DNA of 6,053 nt from NCBI GenBank assembly GCA_038521775.1, contig JBCBKN010000301.1:1-6053 (forward strand), in the 5' to 3' direction. The notes below the pieces were generated by a model that did no database searches, had not been told where the DNA came from, and saw only the letters and a program-made list of their open reading frames with translations. The stretch comes from J013 sp038521775. GTDB lineage: Bacteria > Pseudomonadota > Alphaproteobacteria > Rhodobacterales > Rhodobacteraceae. Below, piece by piece: positions 1 through 5,919 of the stretch; position 1 is the stretch's first letter; every line of letters begins with the position of its first letter. The translations under genes and the position numbers were made by a program.

Positions 1-954
1 GCGGGCGCTGTTGCCGCTGCCTGCGATGATGGCGAAATCGTCATCAAATTCAGCCACGTCACCAACACCGACAAGCACCAAAAGGGCATCGCCGCGACGC
101 TGCTGGACTAGCGGGTGAACACCGAAATGCAGGGCAAGGCCTGCATGGAAGTCTTCCCGAACTCGACCCTCTACAACGACAACCAGGTGCTGGAAGCAAT
201 GCTTCAGGGCGATGTGCAACTGGCCGCGCCGTCGCTGTCGAAGTTCGAGCAGTTTACCAAGCAGTTCCGCATCTTTGATCTGCCCTTCATGTTCAACGAC
301 ATCCAGGCCGTGGACGCATTCCAGACCTCTGAAACCGGGCAGGCGATGAAGGAATCGATGACCCGCCGCGGCCTTCTGGGCCTTGCCTTCTGGCATAACG
401 GGATGAAGCAGATGTCGGCCAACGTGCCGCTGATCTCGCCGGCAGATGCCAGCGGTCTGAAGTTCCGCGTGCAGAACTCCGACGTGCTGAAGGCACAAAT
501 GGCAGCCCTCGGCGGCTCGCCCCAGCCGATGGCCTTCTCCGAAGTCTATGGCGCGCTGCAGACCGGCGTTGTGGACGGGCAGGAGAACACCTGGTCCAAC
601 ATCTGGGGCCAAAAATTCTTCGAGGTGCAGGACGGCATCACCGAGACCAATCACGGCATCATCGACTATCTCGTGGTGACCTCGGTCGACTGGATGGACA
701 GCCTGCCCGAGGATGTGCGCACCCAGTTCGTGCAGATCCTGCGTGAGGTGACCGAGACCCGCAATGGCGAGGCCTTTGCGGTGAATGAGACCGCCAAGCA
801 GTCGATCATCGATGCGGGCGGCGTGGTGCGCCAGCTTTCGGCCGAAGAGCGTGCAGCCTGGGTCGAGGCGATGAAGCCGGTCTGGGCGCAGTTCGAGGGC
901 GATGTGGGCGCCGACGCGATCGCCGCAGCCCAGGAAATCAACGCCGGCTTTTGA
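1..954 (+). pseudogene. dctP: TRAP transporter solute-binding protein DctP, 5'-partial and interrupted by an in-frame TAG
   Basis: This is the periplasmic receptor of a TRAP transporter, which binds a carboxylate, probably a C4-dicarboxylate, and delivers it to DctQM. Frame 1 is open from the window edge. Its first residues, AGAVAAAC, look like the end of a Sec signal peptide, followed by the mature start DDGEIVIKFSHV. Codon 37 (109-111) is TAG. The same frame then continues with DctP sequence (ACMEVFPNSTLYND, DLPFMF, FWHNGMKQMSAN, LKFRVQ, GALQTGVVDGQEN) to TGA at 952-954. The Arg of LKFRVQ (466-468) is the family's conserved ligand-carboxylate residue. No residues seem missing around the stop, so this is a substitution, not an indel. 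A GTG at 115 could start a 279-residue product, but it would lack the signal peptide and first beta strand, and no Shine-Dalgarno sequence precedes it. Family identity is firm. Whether the gene is dead, misread in sequencing or read through is open. The dctQM genes follow downstream. Confidence 0.88.
109..111 (+). other. In-frame amber codon inside dctP
   Basis: TAG lies in the frame shared by the upstream (signal peptide, first beta strand) and downstream DctP sequence. In relatives, as I remember them, this position in the first helix is usually charged (Lys or Glu). AAG or GAG is one base away from TAG, which fits a single substitution. No other in-frame stop occurs before 952. Confidence 0.9.
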
Positions 955-958
955 CGGC

Positions 959-972
959 TTGATCAAAATCAA
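959..972. promoter_or_regulatory. Perfect FNR/FnrL-type palindrome (TTGAT-N4-ATCAA)
   Basis: The bases read TTGATCAAAATCAA, an exact match to the FNR-family consensus TTGAT-N4-ATCAA. They lie 4 bases after the dctP stop and about 95 bases before dctQ. Rhodobacterales commonly carry FnrL and Dnr-type regulators that use this consensus, so oxygen- or NO-responsive control of dctQM is possible. I see no good -10 element at the spacing expected for a class II FNR promoter, because that region is the terminator's T-run. Flanking bases extend the inverted repeat to six pairs (CTTGAT/ATCAAG), so it could instead form a small RNA hairpin. Confidence 0.5.
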
Positions 973-1003
973 GGCTCCGCCATGTCTGGCGGGGCCTTTT
1001 TTT
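971..1003 (+). terminator. Intrinsic terminator or attenuator between dctP and dctQ
   Basis: GGCTCCGCC (973-981) pairs with GGCGGGGCC (988-996) in nine pairs with one G-U. The loop is six bases (ATGTCT), and seven T (997-1003) follow directly. AA at 971-972 can extend the stem onto the T-run. It sits 16 bases past the dctP stop and 65 bases before dctQ. Such hairpins inside TRAP operons plausibly give more receptor than permease through partial readthrough. If termination is complete, dctQM would need its own promoter in 1004-1050, where I see no clear one. Confidence 0.85.
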
Positions 1004-1054
1004 ACAGGCACGGCGCAACACCAGAACCAACAAGCGCGCCAGACACCGCGGAAC

Positions 1055-1061
1055 AGGGGGG
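1055..1061 (+). promoter_or_regulatory. Ribosome binding site of dctQ
   Basis: AGGGGGG lies six bases before ATG at 1068. It favours that ATG over the TTG directly in front of it at 1065, which would leave only three bases of spacing. Confidence 0.7.
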
Positions 1062-1067
1062 TCTTTG

Positions 1068-1772
1068 ATGAGCTATGAGCCGCGCTCGATGATCGCACAG
1101 GCGGTCAACGAGGTTGAGGAGGTTGCGATTGCGCTCATCCTGGGCCTGATGACCGTGGTCACCTTTGCCAATGTCGTCGCCCGCTATGTCTTCAACGACA
1201 ATCTGCTTTGGGCGTTGGAGACGACGAGCTTTCTCTTTGCCTGGCTGGTGCTGGTCGGCTGCAGCCATATGGTCAAGATCAATGCCCATCTGGGCGTCGA
1301 TGCGCTGGTCAACACCTTTTCCAAACCGCTGCGCCGGGCGCTGACGCTGATTTCCGCCTTTGCCTGCCTGATCTTCTCGCTGCTGCTGCTCAAGGGCGCG
1401 TGGGATTACTGGGCGCCCTTTGCCGAGCTGCAGCCAACGACGGGCCGGATCATCCCGACCGGGATTGCCGATGTGCGCGGCCAGGGCTGGTATGAGGTTG
1501 AGGACATCATGATGCCCGATGCGCTCAACCCGTTCCTGTCGAACCTGCTCAATTACGGCGAGCGGTATGAAAAGATCCCGCGCGCGATCCCCTATGTAAT
1601 CCTGCCCATCACGATGCTGCTATTGGTCTATCGCTGCGCGCAATCGCTTTACTGGGTCTGGATCGGCGAACGCGATCTGATCATCGTGAGCCATGAGGCC
1701 GAGGAAGCGCTCGAAGAGGCCAGCTCCCAGGCCCCTGCTGCGGCCGCCACCACGCTCGACAAGGGGCGCTAA
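1068..1772 (+). CDS. dctQ: TRAP transporter small permease subunit DctQ
   Basis: This is the four-helix small membrane subunit of a TRAP transporter. It partners DctM in the inner membrane and helps form the docking surface for the DctP receptor. The 234-residue protein has hydrophobic segments at about 18-41, 50-68, 89-110 and 173-197. The family pattern TFANVVARYVFN lies at the end of helix 1, followed by the helix 2 pattern FLFAWLVLVG and then HLGVD. The positive loop after helix 2 (KPLRR) suggests it is cytoplasmic, placing the helix 3-4 loop in the periplasm. That loop is large (about 115-172), making the protein longer than the common 160-180 residue DctQ. The tail (209-234) is acidic, then alanine-rich. 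ATG 1068 is preferred because of its well-spaced ribosome site. The stop is three bases before dctM, so the two are probably translationally coupled. Confidence 0.93.
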   Translation: MSYEPRSMIAQAVNEVEEVAIALILGLMTVVTFANVVARYVFNDNLLWALETTSFLFAWLVLVGCSHMVKINAHLGVDALVNTFSKPLRRALTLISAFACLIFSLLLLKGAWDYWAPFAELQPTTGRIIPTGIADVRGQGWYEVEDIMMPDALNPFLSNLLNYGERYEKIPRAIPYVILPITMLLLVYRCAQSLYWVWIGERDLIIVSHEAEEALEEASSQAPAAAATTLDKGR

Positions 1773-1775
1773 GCC

Positions 1776-3149
1776 ATGGATGTCGTCTTTCTCTTTGCGA
1801 TGATCATCGGCTTCCTGCTCATCGGGGTGCCGATCTCGTTTTCGCTGGGCCTGTCCTCGACCATCTTCCTGATGCTCTATTCGGACAGCTCGCTGGCCTC
1901 GGTCGCGCAGAAGCTCTTTCAGGCCATGGCCGGGCATGAGACGCTGATGGCGATCCCGTTCTTCGTGCTTGCCTCGACCTTCATGTCGACCGGCGGGGTG
2001 GCGCGACGCATCATCCGCTTTGCCATTGCCTGTGTGGGGCATGTGCGCGGCGGGCTGGCGATCGCCGGGGTGTTTGCCTGTATGCTCTTTGCCGCACTGT
2101 CGGGCTCCTCACCCGCCACCGTTGTTGCCATCGGCACGATCGTCATCGCGGGCATGCGCCAGGTCGGCTACAGCCGCGATTTCGCCGCCGGGGTGATCTG
2201 CAATGCCGGCACGCTGGGCATCCTGATCCCGCCCTCCATCGTGATGGTGGTCTATGCCTCGGTCACCGACACCTCGGTCGGCCGCATGTTCCTGGCCGGG
2301 GTGATCCCGGGCATTATGGCCGGGCTGATGCTGATGATCGGCATCTATGTCACCGCGCGGGTCCGCAATCTGCCGCGCGGCGAATGGCAGGGCTGGGGCG
2401 AGGTGGCCGATAGCGGGCTCGACGCGCTCTGGGGCCTTTTGCTGATCGTCATCATTCTGGGCGGCATCTATGGGGGGATCTTCACCCCGACCGAGGCCGC
2501 GGCGGTGTCGGCCGTCTACGCCTTTGCCATCGCCAATTTCGTCTATCGCGATATGGGTCCGCTGCGACGACCCGACGGCAAGTCGCGCGCGCTGATCCAG
2601 CGGCCGCTCAGCCCGATCACGGTGCTCGTCCATCCCGACACCAAGGCCGCACTCTACGAGGCGGGGCGGCTGACGGTGATGCTGATGTTCATCATCGCCA
2701 ATGCGCTGATCCTCGCGCATGTGCTGACCGAGGAACAGATCCCCCAGGCCATCGCCGCGGCAATGCTGGAGGCGGGGCTGGAATGGTGGGTCTTCCTGAT
2801 CGTGATCAACATCATCCTGCTGATCGGCGGGCAGTTCATGGAGCCCTCGGGGCTGATCATCATCGTCGCGCCCCTAATCTTTCCCATCGCGATCAGCCTG
2901 GGCATCGACCCGATCCATCTGGGCATCATCATCATCGTGAATATGGAGATCGGGATGATCACCCCGCCGGTGGGGCTCAACCTCTTTGTGACCTCGGGCG
3001 TGGCCGGCATGCCGGTGATGCGGGTGGTCCGCGCCGCCCTGCCCTGGCTCTCGATCCTCTTTGTGTTCCTGATCCTGGTGACCTATGTGCCGATCATCTC
3101 GACCTGGCTGCCGACGCTTATGATGGGGCCCGAGATCGTGGTAAACTGA
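1776..3149 (+). CDS. dctM: TRAP transporter large permease subunit DctM
   Basis: This is the large inner-membrane permease subunit of the TRAP system. It carries the substrate and sodium translocation path and works with DctQ and a DctP receptor. The 457-residue protein is hydrophobic throughout. Family signatures are visible in order: PFFVLASTFMSTGG (61-74), ALSGSSPATVVAIG (107-120), GILIPPSI (148-155), GIFTPTEAAAVS (234-245), GQFMEPSG (352-359) and NMEIGMITPPVGLNLF (389-404). The GSSPATVVAIG and TPPVGLN stretches are the paired motifs of the two transport halves. An unusual hydrophilic stretch (about 257-294, rich in Arg and Pro) separates the halves, and its positive charge suggests it is cytoplasmic. 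AAGGGG at 1761-1766, inside the end of dctQ, is a well-placed ribosome site nine bases before the ATG. Sequence alone does not identify the substrate; C4-dicarboxylates are the default guess. Confidence 0.96.
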   Translation: MDVVFLFAMIIGFLLIGVPISFSLGLSSTIFLMLYSDSSLASVAQKLFQAMAGHETLMAIPFFVLASTFMSTGGVARRIIRFAIACVGHVRGGLAIAGVFACMLFAALSGSSPATVVAIGTIVIAGMRQVGYSRDFAAGVICNAGTLGILIPPSIVMVVYASVTDTSVGRMFLAGVIPGIMAGLMLMIGIYVTARVRNLPRGEWQGWGEVADSGLDALWGLLLIVIILGGIYGGIFTPTEAAAVSAVYAFAIANFVYRDMGPLRRPDGKSRALIQRPLSPITVLVHPDTKAALYEAGRLTVMLMFIIANALILAHVLTEEQIPQAIAAAMLEAGLEWWVFLIVINIILLIGGQFMEPSGLIIIVAPLIFPIAISLGIDPIHLGIIIIVNMEIGMITPPVGLNLFVTSGVAGMPVMRVVRAALPWLSILFVFLILVTYVPIISTWLPTLMMGPEIVVN

Positions 3150-3177
3150 CCCCGTCACCGGATGGGGGGAGGCCAGG

Positions 3178-3765
3178 ATGGCCGATATCAGGGATTACTA
3201 CGCGGTCTGTGTCGCAGCCTTGCTGCTGGTCATGGTAATCTATGGCTATTGGGTCACCGGGCGCACCTATGGCGCGCTCTTTGATGACCGGCGCAAGATC
3301 AGCCTGTCGCGGTTTCAGGTCATCATCTGGTCGGTCCTGGTGCTCAGCGCCTTTGTCGCGGCGGCACTTTACATGCGCACGGCCGACATCACCGTGCCCG
3401 AGAATGTCTGGGCGCTGATGGGCATCACCGTGGGCTCGGCGGCCGGCTCGAACATGCTCAAATCCGCCCCGGCGATGCAGGACAAGCTGCGCCGCAACAC
3501 CGAGGATGCCAAGGGCAGCCTGCGCGACATGCTGGAGGACGAGTCAAAAGACACCCTGCCCACGGTGGATGTCGGCAAGCTGCAGATGCTGCTGATCACC
3601 CTGGTGGTCTGGGTCAGCTATGCCTATGCGCTGTGGGAGTGGGATCTGGCCGTCAACGGTCACCAAATGCCCGAGATCTCGGGCGGCGTGGTGACGCTGA
3701 TCGGGATCAGCCATGCCGGCTATCTGACCGTCAAGGGCCAGAAACTGCTGGTCGGCGGCGCCTAG
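3178..3765 (+). CDS. Uncharacterised membrane protein with internal duplication, behind dctM
   Basis: I do not recognise a named family with certainty. The 195-residue product has strong hydrophobic segments at about 7-27, 46-66 and 134-154, and weaker ones at 74-93 and 165-182. A charged, probably soluble segment lies at 96-131 (KLRRNTEDAKGSLRD, DESKD). Two units resemble each other. Unit A, SRFQVIIWSVLVLS (44-57), is followed by VPENVWALMGIT (73-84). Unit B, GKLQMLLITLVVWV (133-146), is followed by MPEISGGVVTLIGIS (164-178). Each has a Gln-led helix, then Pro-Glu, then a Leu-x-Gly-Ile segment, which suggests a tandem duplication. The start has a strong GGGGGGAGG (3164-3172) five bases upstream. 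The gene lies 28 bases past dctM on the same strand, so it is probably cotranscribed. There is no signal peptide beyond the first helix and no catalytic motif. An accessory role for the transporter is only a guess. Confidence 0.8.
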   Translation: MADIRDYYAVCVAALLLVMVIYGYWVTGRTYGALFDDRRKISLSRFQVIIWSVLVLSAFVAAALYMRTADITVPENVWALMGITVGSAAGSNMLKSAPAMQDKLRRNTEDAKGSLRDMLEDESKDTLPTVDVGKLQMLLITLVVWVSYAYALWEWDLAVNGHQMPEISGGVVTLIGISHAGYLTVKGQKLLVGGA

Positions 3766-3813
3766 CGACCAGGATCAACGCCTACGATCAACACCCGGCC
3801 TCGGCGCCCAGGA

Positions 3814-4317
3814 TCAGCGGCCGCGATAGGGCTCGACATATTGCAGGGCCATGTCCCAGGGAAAGAAGATCCAGGTGTCCTGGCTGACCTCGGTGATGAA
3901 GGTGTCGACCATCGGCCGGCCCTTGGGCTTGGCATAGACCGTCGCGCAATGCGCCCCCGGATAGAGCCGGCGCACCAGTTCCAGCGTTTTGCCGGTATCG
4001 ACGAGATCGTCGATGATCAGCACCCCGGTGCCATCGCCCACCGTTGCCGTGTCGGGCGCCTTCAGAACCATGGCCTCGGCCTGGCTCTGATGGTCATAGC
4101 TCTTCACGCTGATCGTATCGACAACCCGAATGTCGAGCTCGCGCGCCACGATCATCGCCGGGGCCATGCCGCCGCGGGTGATGGCCACGACGGCCGTCCA
4201 GGCGCCATCGACCCCCGGGCCCTGCTTGTCCAGCCGCCAGGCCAGCGCCCGGCTGTCGCGATGGATCTGGTCCCACGAGACATGGAAGCCCTTTTCATGC
4301 GGCAGCCGTTCGCTCAT
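3814..4317 (-). CDS. gpt: Xanthine/guanine phosphoribosyltransferase
   Basis: This soluble purine-salvage enzyme transfers phosphoribose from PRPP to xanthine or guanine, giving XMP or GMP. The 167-residue protein closely resembles E. coli Gpt (152 residues) along its length. It shows SWDQIHRDSRALAWRL near the start, AITRGGMAPA (45-54), the SYDHQ substrate loop (73-77), the PRPP motif VLIIDDLVDTGKT (99-111) with Asp103-Asp104, YAKPKGRP (128-135) with the base-contacting Lys, and QDTWIFFPWD (146-155). The extra length comes from the N-terminus and a Gly-rich insert around 33-39. The ATG (4317-4315) overlaps the fabI TGA as ATGA, with AGGGG (4330-4326) eight bases upstream, so translational coupling to fabI is likely. 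The frame is open further upstream, but that sequence is the shadow of fabI. The gene converges on the membrane protein gene ending at 3765. Confidence 0.96.
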   Translation of the reverse strand: MSERLPHEKGFHVSWDQIHRDSRALAWRLDKQGPGVDGAWTAVVAITRGGMAPAMIVARELDIRVVDTISVKSYDHQSQAEAMVLKAPDTATVGDGTGVLIIDDLVDTGKTLELVRRLYPGAHCATVYAKPKGRPMVDTFITEVSQDTWIFFPWDMALQYVEPYRGR

Positions 4318-5141
4318 CCCTTGCGCCCCTGCACAACATCGATATCCGGCGCGTCCTCGGCCTTCATGCCCACCACATGATAGCCGCTGTCGACATGGTG
4401 GGTTTCGCCGGTCACGCCCGAAGAAAGATCCGACAAGAGATATAGACCCGCCCGCCCGACATCGGTCTGGGTGACATTCCGGCGCAGAGGCGAGTTCAGC
4501 TCGTTCCATTTCAGGATATAGCGGAAATCGCCGATGCCGCTGGCCGCCAGGGTCTTGATCGGCCCGGCCGACAGGGCGTTGACGCGGATGTTCCGCGGGC
4601 CCAGATCCATGGCCATATAGCGCACCGAGCATTCCAGCGCGGCCTTGGCCAGCCCCATCACATTGTAATGCGGCATCACCCGCTCGGCCCCGTAATAGGT
4701 GAGCGTGAGCATCGAGCCGCCATCATCCATCAGCTTTTCGGCCCGCTGCGCCACGGCGGTGAAGGAATAGACCGACACATTCATCGCCAGCTGGAAATTC
4801 TCGTAGCTGGTGTCGACATAGCGGCCGCGCAGCTCGCTCTTGTCAGCAAACCCGATGGCATGGACCAGAAAATCGAGCCCGCCCCACCGCTCCTGCACCG
4901 CGGCAAAGGCCGCGTCGATCGAGGGCGCATCGGTCACGTCGCAGGGCATCACCAGATCCGATCCGACCGAAGCGGCCAGCGGGCGCACCCGCTTTTCCAG
5001 CGCATCGCCCTGATAGGTAAAGGCCAGCGCCGCGCCCGCCTCGGCACAGGCCTGGGCGATGCCCCAGGCGATGGATTTGTCGTTGGCAACGCCCATGATC
5101 AGGCCGCGTTTTCCGCGCATCAGATCGGTCACCGTCGCCAT
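4314..5141 (-). CDS. fabI: Enoyl-[acyl-carrier-protein] reductase (NADH) FabI
   Basis: FabI catalyses the last step of each fatty acid elongation cycle, reducing trans-2-enoyl-ACP with NADH in the cytoplasm. The 275-residue protein is a full-length FabI of the short-chain dehydrogenase fold. It shows the atypical nucleotide motif GVANDKSIAWGIA (17-29), CDVTD (67-71), the HAIGFAD segment (94-100), the active-site pair Tyr149 and Tyr159, and Lys166 in YNVMGLAK (159-166). These match E. coli Tyr146, Tyr156 and Lys163. The substrate loop SAGPIKTLAASGI (191-203) is also present. E. coli Ser91 is Ala here (residue 95), but the Gly, Met and Phe positions linked to triclosan binding (E. coli 93, 159, 203) are kept. 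The ATG at 5141 is preferred over an upstream extension because FabI proteins begin here and GGGGGGA precedes it. It overlaps gpt by four bases and diverges from pdxH. Confidence 0.97.
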   Translation of the reverse strand: MATVTDLMRGKRGLIMGVANDKSIAWGIAQACAEAGAALAFTYQGDALEKRVRPLAASVGSDLVMPCDVTDAPSIDAAFAAVQERWGGLDFLVHAIGFADKSELRGRYVDTSYENFQLAMNVSVYSFTAVAQRAEKLMDDGGSMLTLTYYGAERVMPHYNVMGLAKAALECSVRYMAMDLGPRNIRVNALSAGPIKTLAASGIGDFRYILKWNELNSPLRRNVTQTDVGRAGLYLLSDLSSGVTGETHHVDSGYHVVGMKAEDAPDIDVVQGRKG

Positions 5142-5176
5142 AAATCCCCCCGTATTCCGGCCATCAGGTGCCCTTG

Positions 5177-5205
5177 GCTTTAAGCGGTTTGGCGAAATGC
5201 CGCAA
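5177..5205 (-). promoter_or_regulatory. Possible fabI-gpt promoter
   Basis: Read on the minus strand, TTGCGG (5205-5200) and TAAAGC (5182-5177) are separated by 17 bases and lie about 36 bases before the fabI start. The -35 fit is fair and the -10 fit weak, as is common in alphaproteobacteria. A promoter must exist in this 126-base divergent region, but this exact choice is tentative. Confidence 0.3.
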
Positions 5206-5252
5206 GGCGCACGCATTGTACGAAGCGCATGCATGGGCTAGCAGCGGGCGCC

Positions 5253-5261
5253 AGGGAGGAG
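5253..5261 (+). promoter_or_regulatory. Ribosome binding site that decides the pdxH start
   Basis: AGGGAGGAG lies directly against one in-frame ATG (5262) and correctly spaced before the next (5268: eight bases after GGAGG). The earlier in-frame ATG at 5229 has no such site. This supports the 5268 start. Confidence 0.75.
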
Positions 5262-5267
5262 ATGGCC

Positions 5268-5897
5268 ATGGCGCAGATGGAGACCGACCGCGATATCTTC
5301 CAGGGCCAGGATCCGTTCGACATCGCACGGCGCTGGCTGGGCGAGGCCCGCGAGAGCGAGCCCAACGACCCCGACGCGATTGCGCTGGCAAGCGTCGATG
5401 CCGACGGTCTGCCCAATGTGCGCATGGTGCTGATGCGCGAAATCGATGGGCAGGACCCGACGGGCGGGTTTCTCTTCTACACCAATTACGGCTCGGCCAA
5501 GGGGCACGAGCTGGACGCGACCGGCAAGGCCGCCTTCGTGCTGCATTGGAAAAGCCTACGCCGACAGATCCGCGTGCGCGGGCTCGTGTCGCGTGAGGAT
5601 GGCGCGACGGCCGACGCGTATTATGCCCAGCGCGGGTTGCAAAGCCGGCTGGGGGCCTGGGCCTCGGACCAGTCCCAACCCCTGGCCAGCCGTGCCGCGC
5701 TGATGACCGAGGTGGCCAAGATCACCGCGCTGAAGGGCACGGCGCCCTCCCGCCCGCCATTCTGGGGCGGGTTCCGGATCCGCCCGCTGGAGATCGAGTT
5801 CTGGGCCGATGGCGCGCATCGGCTGCATGACCGGTTTCGTTGGCGCAGATCGGGGGTCGATGCCGCGGAATGGCAGGTGACGCGCCTTAACCCCTGA
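5268..5897 (+). CDS. pdxH: Pyridoxamine/pyridoxine 5'-phosphate oxidase
   Basis: PdxH is an FMN-dependent, cytoplasmic homodimer that oxidises pyridoxine or pyridoxamine 5'-phosphate to pyridoxal 5'-phosphate, the active vitamin B6 cofactor. The 209-residue protein (E. coli 218) shows the whole family pattern. It has DPFDIARRWLGEA, then EPNDPDAIALASVDADGLPNVRMVLMR (residues 31-57), the FMN-binding stretch FLFYTNYGSAKGHEL (68-82), and FVLHWKSLRRQIRVRG (90-105). The substrate segment SRLGAWASDQSQPL (126-139) and the C-terminal dimer signature FWGGFRIRPLEIEFW, RLHDRF (165-190) follow, ending in VTRLNP. No key motif is missing. The start at 5268 follows the best-spaced ribosome site; ATG 5262 (+2 residues) and 5229 (+13) are alternatives. 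The gene diverges from fabI and converges on the partial gene at the right edge, ending 22 bases from it. Confidence 0.96.
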   Translation: MAQMETDRDIFQGQDPFDIARRWLGEARESEPNDPDAIALASVDADGLPNVRMVLMREIDGQDPTGGFLFYTNYGSAKGHELDATGKAAFVLHWKSLRRQIRVRGLVSREDGATADAYYAQRGLQSRLGAWASDQSQPLASRAALMTEVAKITALKGTAPSRPPFWGGFRIRPLEIEFWADGAHRLHDRFRWRRSGVDAAEWQVTRLNP

Positions 5898-5919
5898 AAA
5901 TGGGCCCGGAAAATGGGGC

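Larger units (their letters stand above)
5142..5267. promoter_or_regulatory. Divergent intergenic region fabI / pdxH
   Basis: This 126-base gap must hold the promoters for fabI-gpt (leftward) and pdxH (rightward). For pdxH I can point only to TTGGCG (5189-5194) followed 19 bases later by CATTGT (5214-5219), which is a poor match. The gap also has overlapping small palindromes GCATGC and ATGCAT near 5227-5234. No known operator was recognised. Confidence 0.5.

Noticed and set aside
4..24. Lipoprotein signal (AAAC) at the DctP N-terminus
   Set aside because: The -3 position is Ala, not Leu/Val/Ile, and DctP receptors are normally soluble periplasmic proteins; ordinary signal peptidase cleavage fits better.
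115..954. GTG at 115 as the true start of an intact dctP
   Set aside because: The upstream frame encodes the signal peptide end and the first conserved DctP strand, and no Shine-Dalgarno sequence precedes 115.
1620..2720. Several open minus-strand frames opposite dctQ and dctM
   Set aside because: Products are rich in Arg, His, Asp and Gly without motifs; they arise from codon bias of the real genes.
3766..3813. Terminator or repeat array at the convergent junction
   Set aside because: GGCGCC and CCAGGATCA each recur twice (around 3758-3778 and 3803-3816), but there is no hairpin with a T-run and only two copies, so chance is likely.
3841..4380. Long open plus-strand frame opposite gpt
   Set aside because: It is His/Arg/Gly-rich shadow coding over a clearly conserved gene; high GC makes such frames common.
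4318..4632. Gpt extended upstream to 4632
   Set aside because: This stretch is out-of-frame fabI sequence; E. coli-like Gpt begins at the MSER start at 4317.
5142..5234. N-terminal extension of FabI to 5234
   Set aside because: The added 31 residues (Arg/Pro-rich) resemble no FabI N-terminus and would run through the promoter region; ATG 5141 has its own ribosome site.
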